From assembly GCF_003711105.1 (NCBI RefSeq), contig NZ_CP023865.1, positions 532,001 to 596,000 of the forward strand: 64,000 nucleotides of DNA. Direction: 5' to 3'. The notes under the pieces are model-generated. The model searched no databases. It was given only the letters and a program-made list of their open reading frames with translations, and was not told the DNA's origin. This document shows positions 15,304-22,794 of this stretch, piece by piece (the stretch's first letter is position 1; every line of letters starts with the position of its first letter). This DNA comes from Actinoplanes teichomyceticus ATCC 31121. Lineage in GTDB: Bacteria > Actinomycetota > Actinomycetes > Mycobacteriales > Micromonosporaceae. The position numbers were made by a program, and so were the translations under genes.

Positions 15304-15912
15304 ATGACCGCCAGCCCGCTGCCGCACCCGTTGAGGTTGGCCGGCAACGGCGTCGTACTGCGCGAATGGACCCCGGACGACCTGGAGGAGCTGGTCGCCC
15401 TCCTGGACGAGCCGGACATCGCCCGCTGGACGCCGATGCCGTCGCCGTTCGACCTCGCGGCCGGGCTGGCCTACCTGGAACGGGCGCGGCAGGGGCGGCT
15501 GACCGGCCGGCGGATCCAGCTCGCGATCACCACGGAGGGCCGCGAGCCACTGGGCGAGGTGCTGCTCTTCGGGGTCAACCCGGCCCGGCGCGAGGCCGAG
15601 CTGGGCTATCTGATCGGTGCGCCGTACCGCCGGCGCGGCCTGGCCGCCGCCGCGCTCGCGCTCCTCACCGACTACGCCTGCGGACCGCTGCGACTGAGCC
15701 GGCTGCTGCTGCGGATCGACCCGGGCAACACCGCGAGCACGGCGGTGGCCCGGCGGTGCGGTTACCGGCTGACCGGGGAACCGCCGATCCCGCAGGCCGG
15801 ACCGCACGGCGCGACCAGCCTGGACACCTGGGAGTACGTGGACGGCCTGCCCGGCGCCCGCCGCGACCGCCTGCGAAATGTCGCCTCCCGGCGGTACGGC
15901 CGGCGCACCTGA
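15304..15912 (+). CDS. GNAT-family N-acetyltransferase
   Basis: 202 residues, probably acetylating a small molecule or protein N-terminus (RimJ/RimL type). VVLREWTPDDLEELVALLD is the family's opening strand-helix, GYLIGAPYRRRGLAAAAL is the acetyl-CoA pyrophosphate loop (near residue 100), and the C-terminal part RIDPGNTASTAVARRCGY is the RimJ/L signature. No clear operon partner, and the substrate is unknown. Confidence 0.85.
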   Translation: MTASPLPHPLRLAGNGVVLREWTPDDLEELVALLDEPDIARWTPMPSPFDLAAGLAYLERARQGRLTGRRIQLAITTEGREPLGEVLLFGVNPARREAELGYLIGAPYRRRGLAAAALALLTDYACGPLRLSRLLLRIDPGNTASTAVARRCGYRLTGEPPIPQAGPHGATSLDTWEYVDGLPGARRDRLRNVASRRYGRRT

Positions 15913-16112
15913 GCAGTGAGGTGCGGCGGGTGGCCGACGTGGACCGGGCGCCGGTGATGGCGTTCCGGCCGGCCGCCCCGGCCTGACCGAGCGCGGCGCC
16001 GCCGGCCCGCGGACCTGCCCGTGCTCGACCTGGCCCGGCAGGGGTGCACCCCCGTCGAGGCCGGGGCGGCGCGGGTGGGCCGCGGAGCGCCCGCGGCCAC
16101 TACGGTGGTCGA

Positions 16113-16700
16113 GTGAAGACGATCGGGTTCCTGCACACCGCCGACGTGCACGTGGCCACGTTCGGTGCGCTGGTGGCGGAGCTGGCGCCGGGCTGGCGAA
16201 TTCGCCATGTGGTCGATCCGTCGCTGCTGGCCGACGCGCGCGCGGGTCGGCCGGTGGAGCAGCGGGTCCGGGACCGGCTCGGCGAGCTGGCCGGGTGCGA
16301 CGTGGTGGTCTGCACGTGCTCGACGATCGGGGCGGAGGCGGAGCGCGCCGGTGTGCTGCGCGGCGACCGGCCGATGGCGCGGGCCGCGGTCGCGGCGGGT
16401 GGGCGGATCGCGGTGGCGTACGCGGTCGCGTCCACCCTGGAGCCGACCACCGCGCTGCTGCGCGACGAGGACCCCGGTGCCGACCTGATCCCGGTGCCGT
16501 GCCTGTCGGCGTGGCCGCTCTTCGAGGCCGGCGAGCTGGAGCGCTACCACGAGGCGATCGCCGCGCGGCTGCGCGACGTCGACGCCGAGGTGATCGTGCT
16601 GGCCCAGCCGAGCATGGCGCCGGCCGCCGCGCTGCTGCCCGGCCGGCCGGTGCTGGCCAGCCCCCGGACGGCGGTGCTGGCCGCCACCCGCCGGAGCTGA
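16113..16700 (+). CDS. Asp/Glu-racemase-superfamily protein lacking one catalytic Cys
   Basis: 195 residues from GTG 16113. The fold signature of the Asp/Glu/hydantoin racemase superfamily is visible: MKTIGFLHTA, then CDVVVCTCSTIG with the first catalytic Cys. Near the C-terminus, where racemases have a GCT motif with the second catalytic Cys, this protein reads VIVLAQPSMAP. Two-base racemisation is therefore unlikely; a decarboxylase, isomerase or binding role is possible. The next Cys (VPCLSAW) is too early to replace it. No operon partner. Confidence 0.7.
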   Translation: MKTIGFLHTADVHVATFGALVAELAPGWRIRHVVDPSLLADARAGRPVEQRVRDRLGELAGCDVVVCTCSTIGAEAERAGVLRGDRPMARAAVAAGGRIAVAYAVASTLEPTTALLRDEDPGADLIPVPCLSAWPLFEAGELERYHEAIAARLRDVDAEVIVLAQPSMAPAAALLPGRPVLASPRTAVLAATRRS

Positions 16701-16740
16701 CCCGCCTGCTCGTCCCCGCGGAACCGCCGGGCCGGCGCCG

Positions 16741-16985
16741 GGGAGCCGCCGCCCCGTCACCGGGGAACCGCCGGCCGGGGCCGCGGAACCGCTGCCCCGT
16801 CACCGGGGAGCCGCTGCGCCGTCACCGGGGAGCCGCTGCGCCGTCACCGGAGAACCGCCGGCCGGCGCTGCGGAACCGCCGGTCGGCGCTGCGGAACCGC
16901 TGGTCGGCGCTGCGGAACCGCTGGTCGGCGCTGCGGAACCGCTGGTCGGCGCTGCGGAACCGCTGGTCGGCGCCGCTGGAGCGTC
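16741..16985. repeat. Two adjoining tandem arrays (22 bp, then 21 bp) at a convergent junction
   Basis: First part: copies of a 22-bp unit with core CGCCGTCACCGGGGA (for example 16810 and 16832, with degenerate copies upstream). Second part: five nearly perfect 21-bp units with core CTGCGGAACCGCTGGTC at 16864, 16885, 16906, 16927 and 16948. No coding role is likely, although long open frames run through on both strands because the units lack stops. Confidence 0.85.
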
Positions 16986-17045
16986 CGGTTTGGCATCGGC
17001 GGAAGCGCCGGCCGCTCACCGTCCGGGCGCACCCGGAACACCGAG

Positions 17046-17075
17046 CGAGCCCGCGCCGTGCCGGGCGCGGGCTCG
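17046..17075 (-). terminator. Hairpin terminator after the DUF3040 gene
   Basis: A perfect 12-bp stem CGAGCCCGCGCC / GGCGCGGGCTCG closes a 6-base loop, 17 bp beyond the stop codon of the minus-strand gene. It may also stop read-through from the repeat array. Confidence 0.75.
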
Positions 17076-17092
17076 TTCGGGGGGCGGGTCTG

Positions 17093-17368
17093 TCAGCGGG
17101 TGCGGAACTTGTGGAGCCGGTAGCCGGCGGCGACCGCGGTGACCAGCGACCAGGCGGCGACGAGGGCGGCGGCGATCCACCAGCCGACCGCGCCGAGGAC
17201 GACCGCGGCGACGGCGATCACGGCGGCGACGACGAAGAGGGCTAACGGCGGCCGGGGGGTCGGGACGCTGAAGTTCCCGCCGCCCATCCGGGCACAGAAG
17301 TCCGGGTCGTCACGCCGGAGCTGCCGCTCCAGCTGTGCCAGCCGTCGGTTGTCCTCTTTGTTGAGCAT
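17093..17368 (-). CDS. DUF3040-family small membrane protein
   Basis: 91 residues. The N-terminus MLNKEDNRRLAQLERQLRRD with DDPDFCARM is the DUF3040 signature, followed by two hydrophobic helices (about 41-61 and 64-82) and a basic tail (YRLHKFRTR). DUF3040 proteins are small actinobacterial membrane proteins of unknown function. Monocistronic, with its own terminator. Confidence 0.85.
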   Translation of the reverse strand: MLNKEDNRRLAQLERQLRRDDPDFCARMGGGNFSVPTPRPPLALFVVAAVIAVAAVVLGAVGWWIAAALVAAWSLVTAVAAGYRLHKFRTR

Positions 17369-17714
17369 GTTTGCTACCTTCCGGTCCGCCGCGCCGGTGA
17401 AGCAAGGATCGAGAGTCGGCTATCCCGATCAGAGCCCATTGTTACCTCTGAGTTGCTCCCGTGATACGTCTGCGTGTGCCGAATTTTCCGGCCGAACTGC
17501 CCGGGACCCCGGTAGGCGCGCCCAGGAGATGAGATGACCGGAAAGGTCTTCGGTAACCGGTACAACGGCTTTGCCGTGTTTCGATGACGGTGCGAACAGT
17601 CCGAAACCATCCCGCATCGCGGAACGGCTGGGTCAGATGGCGATAGAAACGGCATGGTTCCGCGTACCGGAAAGCGGCGCCCGCGGTGGCCGGACGCCGT
17701 TCGGTGCGACAGGT
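17369..17714. other. Intergenic stretch, no gene seen
   Basis: 346 bp between two minus-strand genes, less GC-rich than its flanks, with several CCGGTA/TACCGG-type short inverted segments (17528-17568 and 17660-17700). It probably holds the DUF3040 promoter and the 3' end of the glycosyltransferase transcript. Confidence 0.35.
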
Positions 17715-18944
17715 TCAGGCGCGCCCCCGGGCGGCGCGGAACACCCAGATCCGCATCAGCAGGAAACGGACCGCGGTCGCCGCCAGATTCGCCACCACCA
17801 GCACGGTCAGCTCCACCAGCCGGGACGGCCGAGCCGACGCCGTGTCCAGCAGCGCCAGCGACCCGCTGGTCAGCGCCAGCCCGATCCCGAACACCACCAA
17901 CCCCTGCACCTGGTGCCGCAGCGCGCCGCCGGGCCCGCGCACCCCGAAGGTGAGCCGCCGGTTGGCAGCGGTGTTCGCCACCGCGGTGACCAGCAGCGCG
18001 ACGAGGTTCGCCGGCTGCGGTCCGGCCCCGGCGCGCAGCAGCGCGTAGAGCACCAGATAGGCCAGCGTGCTGGCGACGCCCACCCCGGCGAACCGGATCA
18101 GCTGGCCGGTCAGTCCGCTCGGCACCCCGTCCACCGGCAGCGGATTGCGGCCCAGCTGTTCGCGCAGCGCGGCGAGGGGCAGCCGGCCGGTGCTCAGCGC
18201 GCGGGTGATCCGGACGATGCCCTTGAGGTCGGCGAGCGCGGTCGCCACGATGTCCACCCGGCTGTCCGGGTCGTCCACCCAGTCCACCGGCACCTCGTGG
18301 ATCCGCAGTCCGGCGCGCTCGGCGAGGACCAGCATCTCGGTGTCGAAGAACCAGCCGGTGTCCTCCACCATCGGCAGCAGCCGGCGGGCCACGTCGGCGC
18401 GGATGGCCTTGAACCCGCACTGCGCGTCGGAGAACCGGGCGGCCATCGTCGTCCGCAGCAGCAGGTTGTAGCCGCGCGAGATGAACTCGCGCTTCGCCCC
18501 CCGGACCACCCGCGAGCCGCGCGCCAGCCGCGATCCGATGGCCAGGTCGGAGTGGCCGGAGATGAGCGGCGCGACCAGCGGCAGCAGCGCGCCCAGGTCG
18601 GTCGAGAGGTCGACGTCCATGTAGGCCAGCACGGCCGCGTCCGAGTGGGTCCAGACGTGGTTCAGCGCCCGCCCGCGGCCCTTCTGGGCCAGGTGCACCG
18701 CCGCCACCTCGGGGTAGGTGGCCGTGAGGTGCCGCGCGACGGCGGCGGTCCCGTCGACGCTGGCATTGTCCGCGATGGTGATCCGGAACCGGTAGGGGAA
18801 GTGGGCCACGAGATAGGCGTGCAGGCGCTGCACGCACGGCCCGAGGTCGGCCTCCTCGTTGTACACCGGGACGACGACGTCGAGCACCGGGGCGGTGACG
18901 CCGGTGGCGCCGGCATCCTGCGAAGGCAGCGTCGAAAGGCTCAT
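17715..18944 (-). CDS. GT2 polyprenyl-phosphate sugar transferase fused to GtrA domain
   Basis: 409 residues. The N-terminal glycosyltransferase family 2 domain (about 20-260) has VVPVYNEEADL, the metal-binding YMDVDLSTD (DVD at 110-112) and GFKAIR, as in dolichol-phosphate mannose synthases and ArnC-like enzymes. The C-terminal GtrA domain (about 283-405) has four transmembrane helices and ends RIWVF. Such fusions load a sugar on a polyprenyl phosphate and help move it across the membrane. The gene upstream on the same strand is a GT39/ArnT-like transferase, its natural partner. A hairpin lies between them, so they may be separate transcripts. Confidence 0.88.
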   Translation of the reverse strand: MSLSTLPSQDAGATGVTAPVLDVVVPVYNEEADLGPCVQRLHAYLVAHFPYRFRITIADNASVDGTAAVARHLTATYPEVAAVHLAQKGRGRALNHVWTHSDAAVLAYMDVDLSTDLGALLPLVAPLISGHSDLAIGSRLARGSRVVRGAKREFISRGYNLLLRTTMAARFSDAQCGFKAIRADVARRLLPMVEDTGWFFDTEMLVLAERAGLRIHEVPVDWVDDPDSRVDIVATALADLKGIVRITRALSTGRLPLAALREQLGRNPLPVDGVPSGLTGQLIRFAGVGVASTLAYLVLYALLRAGAGPQPANLVALLVTAVANTAANRRLTFGVRGPGGALRHQVQGLVVFGIGLALTSGSLALLDTASARPSRLVELTVLVVANLAATAVRFLLMRIWVFRAARGRA

Positions 18945-19112
18945 GGGAACAATTTCCGGCGCTGGTCTTTGTCCGATTTAGCAGACCGCTGTGGGCCCGC
19001 TGTGAGTCGGTCGGCGCGGTTTTCGCCGGATGACCGGAATAAATACCCCAAACAGGGTACGAGCCGTCCCGCCCACCCCGGCGAATGACCGCCAGCCGTG
19101 GCGCGGCACACG

Positions 19113-19145
19113 AGCGGGCGGCCCCCGCGAAGGGAACCGCCCGCT
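19113..19145 (-). terminator. Hairpin after the GT39-like gene
   Basis: A 9-bp perfect stem AGCGGGCGG / CCGCCCGCT, 14 bp past the stop on the minus strand, read out into a short T-containing stretch. Confidence 0.65.
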
Positions 19146-19158
19146 TGTTGTCGGGTGC

Positions 19159-21387
19159 TCAGGCGCCCGTGCCGGGGACGCCGCTCGACAGGTCGTAGAC
19201 CGTGGTTGCGCCGACCGTGCGGGCGGTGAAGTTGTCGGCCACCCAGGCGGCGATCTGGCTGCTGCCGGAGCCGCCGCCCCCACCGAAGCCACCCCCGCCG
19301 ATGAAGTAGTGGATCCTTCCGGCGGCCACGTAGTCCTGGAACGCGGCCAGCGTGGGGGAGGGGTCGGTGCCGTTGAAGCCGCCGATGGCCATCACCGGCT
19401 CCTCGGTGGCGAGCTGGTAGCCGGAGGCGTTCTGCGAACCGACCGCCGCGGCGACCCAGGTGTACGCGTCGGCGTCCTGCTCCAGCAGCGCCTTCATCTC
19501 GGCGCTGACCGACGCGGCGTTGAGCAGGCCACCCATGCCGCCCCCGGTGCCGCGGCCGTCGAAGCCGCCCCGGGCGCCGTCACCCGGACCGGTCCCGCCG
19601 GGGATCTGTCCCGTGGCGCCCGGGTTCTGGCCGGTCCCACCGGGCAGGTTGCCGCCGTCCGGGAATCCGCCGGGGAGGCCGCCCGGGAAGCCGCCGCCCG
19701 GGAAGCCGCCGCGGCCGCCGGGGAATCCGCCGCGACCGCCCGGCCCGCCGAAGCCGCCGGACACCGCCGGCCCGGCCGACGGAATCGACCCGGTGTGCGG
19801 CTCGGACGCGGTCTGCACCGCGTACGCCGCCGGGCCGGCCAGCGCGGTGACCAGCGCGGCCACCCCGCCCACCAGGGCGATCCGGCGGGACAACCGGAAC
19901 GAGGCGGCCACCGCGACCGCCGCCACGATCCCGGCGATCAGGAGCGGGGTGCGCAGCCAGGGCAGGAAGTCGGCACTGCGGGCCAGCAGCCGGTTCGACC
20001 ACCAGGCGGTGACCGCGATCGACGCGCCCAGGGTGAGCGCGGCGAACAGGTTCGCCCGGTGCTGCCACAGCAGGCGCACACCCATGCCGACCACCGCGCC
20101 GACCGCCGGGGCCAGCGCGACCGTGTAGTACGCGTGGAAGATGCCCTGCATGAAGCTGAAGATCAGCCCGGTGAGCACCAGCCACGAGCCCCACAGCAGC
20201 AGACCGGCCCGCCGCAGATCGGTCCGGGCCCGCCGGGCCGTGATCACCAGGCCGGCTGCCAGCACGATCAGCGCCGCCGGCAGCAGCCAGGAGATCTGAC
20301 CGCCCTGCGCGCTGTCGAAGAGCCGGGTCCAGCCGGTCTCGCCCCACATCCCGCCGCCGTTGCCGCCGCGGCCACCGACGCTGCCGGTCTCCTCGCCGTT
20401 GAGCCGGCCCAGGCCGTTGTAGCCGAGGGTGAGTTCGAGCAGGCTGTTGTTCTGCGAGCCGCCGATGTACGGGCGCGCGGAGGCGGGCACCAGCTCCACC
20501 ACGGCGATGTACCAGCCGGCCGAGACGATCAGCGCGCCCAGCGCGAGCAGCAACTGCCAGAGCCGTTTGAGCAGCCTGGGCGGGCCGGCGATCAGGTAGG
20601 CCAGGCCGTACGCGGGAACCACCAGCAGCGCCTGCAGCATCTTGGTGAGGAAGCCGAAGCCGACCAGTGCCCCGGCGAGCACGATCCACCGGGTCGAGCC
20701 GCTCTCCACCGCGCGCAGGGTCGCGTACGCCCCGGCCACCATCAGCAGCACCAGCAGCGCGTCCGGGTTGTTGAAGCGGAACATCAGCACGGCCACCGGG
20801 GTGAGCGCGCAGACCGTGCCGGCGATCAGGCCGGCGGCCGGGCCGAACCCGCGCCGGACTCCCGCGTAGAGCAGGCCGGTGGTGGCCACGCCGAGCAGCG
20901 CCTGCGGGACCAGGATGCTCCACGCGCTGAGGCCGAACAGCCGTACCGACAGCGCCATGATCCACAGCGAGGCCGGCGTCTTGTCCACCGTGATCGAGTT
21001 GGCCGCGTCGGAGGAGCCGTAGAAGAACGCCTTCCAGCTCGCCGAGCCGGCCTGGACCGCGGCCGAGTAGAACGCGTTGGCCCAGCCGGACGCGCCCAGC
21101 CCCCACAGGTAGAGGACCGCGGTGCCGGCCAGCAGCGCGATCAGGGCGGGGCGGATCCACGGGGCGTCGGTGCGGCCCAGCAACAGGCGCGCGGCCCCGG
21201 TACGGGCGCGCGGCGGGGGCGGTGGAACCGGCGGCTCGGCCGGTGCCGTGTCCAGCACCGCCCCGCCGTCGATGACGCCCGGCGCGGACACCTCCGGGGG
21301 TCCGGACGGCGCGGAGGGTGCGGCGGGACCGGTGTCGGCGACGGCGGGCGACCCAGCGTCCGTCGGGGCCGGCGACTTCGAGGTCAT
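19159..21387 (-). CDS. ArnT/YkcB-like GT39-family membrane glycosyltransferase
   Basis: 742 residues. After a disordered Pro/Ala-rich start (1-60) come about a dozen transmembrane helices (about 68-530) with the GT39 features WANAFYSAAVQAG and SITVDKTPASLW in the first outer loop, where the acidic catalytic residues of this fold lie. Residues about 533-612 are an unusual Gly/Phe/Pro-rich stretch (GGFPGG repeats), followed by the C-terminal soluble domain seen in YkcB-like proteins and a second Gly-rich patch (FIGGGGFGGGGG). It should transfer a sugar from polyprenyl phosphate to an extracellular acceptor, using the GT2-GtrA neighbour for supply. The acceptor is unknown. Confidence 0.88.
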   Translation of the reverse strand: MTSKSPAPTDAGSPAVADTGPAAPSAPSGPPEVSAPGVIDGGAVLDTAPAEPPVPPPPPRARTGAARLLLGRTDAPWIRPALIALLAGTAVLYLWGLGASGWANAFYSAAVQAGSASWKAFFYGSSDAANSITVDKTPASLWIMALSVRLFGLSAWSILVPQALLGVATTGLLYAGVRRGFGPAAGLIAGTVCALTPVAVLMFRFNNPDALLVLLMVAGAYATLRAVESGSTRWIVLAGALVGFGFLTKMLQALLVVPAYGLAYLIAGPPRLLKRLWQLLLALGALIVSAGWYIAVVELVPASARPYIGGSQNNSLLELTLGYNGLGRLNGEETGSVGGRGGNGGGMWGETGWTRLFDSAQGGQISWLLPAALIVLAAGLVITARRARTDLRRAGLLLWGSWLVLTGLIFSFMQGIFHAYYTVALAPAVGAVVGMGVRLLWQHRANLFAALTLGASIAVTAWWSNRLLARSADFLPWLRTPLLIAGIVAAVAVAASFRLSRRIALVGGVAALVTALAGPAAYAVQTASEPHTGSIPSAGPAVSGGFGGPGGRGGFPGGRGGFPGGGFPGGLPGGFPDGGNLPGGTGQNPGATGQIPGGTGPGDGARGGFDGRGTGGGMGGLLNAASVSAEMKALLEQDADAYTWVAAAVGSQNASGYQLATEEPVMAIGGFNGTDPSPTLAAFQDYVAAGRIHYFIGGGGFGGGGGSGSSQIAAWVADNFTARTVGATTVYDLSSGVPGTGA

Positions 21388-21482
21388 CGAGGTACTCCCA
21401 GGGCTGGCGGATTCGTACCCGATGGACTGTTCACGTCCGCGCTGTCGCGTCCTTGTGCCGTCGCTGTGCGCGGCCTGTGAGT

Positions 21483-21514
21483 CCCGCTGCCCGCGCGCCG
21501 GCGCGTGCAGCGGG
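21483..21514 (-). terminator. Hairpin terminator after aroG
   Basis: CCCGCTGC pairs with GCAGCGGG and encloses a second CGCGCC/GGCGCG stem. It starts 18 bp after the DAHP synthase stop. Confidence 0.65.
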
Positions 21515-21531
21515 TTCCCGATCGGTCGAGG

Positions 21532-22596
21532 TCAGAGCGTGCGGCGCTTGGCGGCGGCCGCGGCCAGCCGCTCCAGCACCGCGACCGTGCCGTCCCAGCC
21601 CATGCAGCCGTCGGTGACCGACTGGCCGTACGTCAGCTCCCCGCCCAGGTCCTGCCGGCCCGGCACCAGGAAACTCTCCAGCATCACGCCGCTGATCGCG
21701 CGCTGGCCACTCTCGATCTGCCCGGCGATGTCCTCGGCGACCAGCGGCTGCCGGTTGTGGTCCTTGTTGCTGTTGCCGTGCGAGCAGTCGATCACCAGAC
21801 GCTCCGGCAGACCGGCCGCGCGCAACAGCGCGAGGGACGCCTCGACGTCGGCGGCGCTGTAGTTCGGCTTGCCGCCGCCACCGCGCAGCACCAGATGACA
21901 GTCCGGGTTACCGGTGGTGTGCAGGATCGCCGGGGTGCCGGAGTAGTCGATGCCGGGGAACACGTGCGGGACCGCGGCGGCCTGGATCGCGTCGACCGCG
22001 GTGGAGACGCTGCCGTCCGGGCGGTTCTTCATGCCGATCGGCATCGACAGGCCGGACGAGAGCTGCCGGTGCACCTGCGACTCGACGGTCCGCGCGCCGA
22101 TCGCGCCCCAGGCCACGGTGTCCGCGATGTACTGCGGGGTGATCGGGTCGAGGAACTCCACGGCCACCGGCAGATCCCGGCTGACCACCTCGAGCAGCAG
22201 CTTGCGGGCGATCCGCAGACCGGCGCCGACGTCGCCGGAGCCGTCCAGGGCCGGGTCCATGATCAGACCCTTCCAGCCGACCGTGGACCGCGGCTTCTCG
22301 AAGTACACCCGCATCACGATCAGCAGGTCCTCGCTGAGCCGCTCCGCCTCCGTCTTCAGGCGGTCGGCGTACTCGCCGGCGGCGGCCGGGTCGTGCACCG
22401 AGCACGGCCCGACCACGACCAGCAGGCGCTGATCTCGGCCGTTCAGCACGTCCTCGACCTGCTTGCGGCCGGCCAGCACGGTGTCGTGCAACGCGGAGGT
22501 GAGCGGCAGCTCGTGGTGCAGCAACGCCGGGCTCATCAGCGGGACGACCTTCTCGATGCGCTGGTCGCGGACGCGCTGTACCTCAGGGGCGGTCAT
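21532..22596 (-). CDS. aroG: Type I 3-deoxy-7-phosphoheptulonate (DAHP) synthase
   Basis: Joins phosphoenolpyruvate and erythrose 4-phosphate, the first step to aromatic amino acids. 354 residues of the E. coli AroF/G/H type: VVVGPCSVHDP (metal-binding Cys65), MRVYFEKPRSTVGWKG, IGMKNRPDGS, VIDCSHGNSNKDH. Most actinobacteria rely on the unrelated type II enzyme, so this may be an additional copy. ATG 22596 follows AAGGAGAG by 6 bases. The 170-bp leader encodes a Trp/Phe/Tyr-rich peptide and an intrinsic terminator, indicating attenuation by aromatic amino-acid supply. Confidence 0.93.
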   Translation of the reverse strand: MTAPEVQRVRDQRIEKVVPLMSPALLHHELPLTSALHDTVLAGRKQVEDVLNGRDQRLLVVVGPCSVHDPAAAGEYADRLKTEAERLSEDLLIVMRVYFEKPRSTVGWKGLIMDPALDGSGDVGAGLRIARKLLLEVVSRDLPVAVEFLDPITPQYIADTVAWGAIGARTVESQVHRQLSSGLSMPIGMKNRPDGSVSTAVDAIQAAAVPHVFPGIDYSGTPAILHTTGNPDCHLVLRGGGGKPNYSAADVEASLALLRAAGLPERLVIDCSHGNSNKDHNRQPLVAEDIAGQIESGQRAISGVMLESFLVPGRQDLGGELTYGQSVTDGCMGWDGTVAVLERLAAAAAKRRTL

Positions 22597-22651
22597 GGCA
22601 TCTCTCCTTCTCAACCGGCCCTGGGCGCGAGCCGGTTTGCTCGGGGCAAAC

Positions 22652-22679
22652 AAAAAGGCAGCGACGATGTCGCTGCCTT
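22652..22679 (-). terminator. Leader terminator (attenuator) upstream of aroG
   Basis: On the minus strand AAGGCAGCGAC pairs with GTCGCTGCCTT around a 3-base loop and is followed by TTTTTGTTT, the only textbook T-tract intrinsic terminator seen in this window. It lies after the leader-peptide stop (22705) and 55 bp before the aroG start, so it can only act as a conditional stop for aroG. Confidence 0.88.
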
Positions 22680-22704
22680 GCCGGCTCTGGCGGGGTGCCT
22701 CAGG

Positions 22705-22767
22705 TCATACGGTCATGGCCGAGACACCGGCGCGAGCCGGCCTCGTAAACCAATAAAAGGACCACAT
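22705..22767 (-). CDS. Aromatic leader peptide of the aroG attenuator
   Basis: A 20-codon frame from ATG 22767 to TGA 22705 begins MWSFYWFTRP: Trp2, Phe4, Tyr5, Trp6 and Phe7, five aromatic codons in the first seven. The rest (ARAGVSAMTV) covers a CCGGCTCGCGCCGG hairpin. Next come a pause-type region and the T-tract terminator, then aroG. The layout is that of ribosome-mediated attenuation: starvation for any aromatic amino acid would stall the ribosome early and favour read-through. A -10-like TATGCT (22788-22783) would put the transcript start within about 10 bases of this ATG, so the peptide is probably read with little or no leader. The exact antiterminator pairing was not resolved. Confidence 0.8.
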   Translation of the reverse strand: MWSFYWFTRPARAGVSAMTV

Positions 22768-22794
22768 CCGAGACACGCCGCCAGCATAGCCGGA

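Noticed and set aside
16700..17040. Protein-coding reading of the 21/22-bp repeats on the minus strand
   Set aside because: The reading gives monotonous QRRPAVP-like repeats in more than one frame and no start signal; the frame is open only because the unit lacks stop codons.
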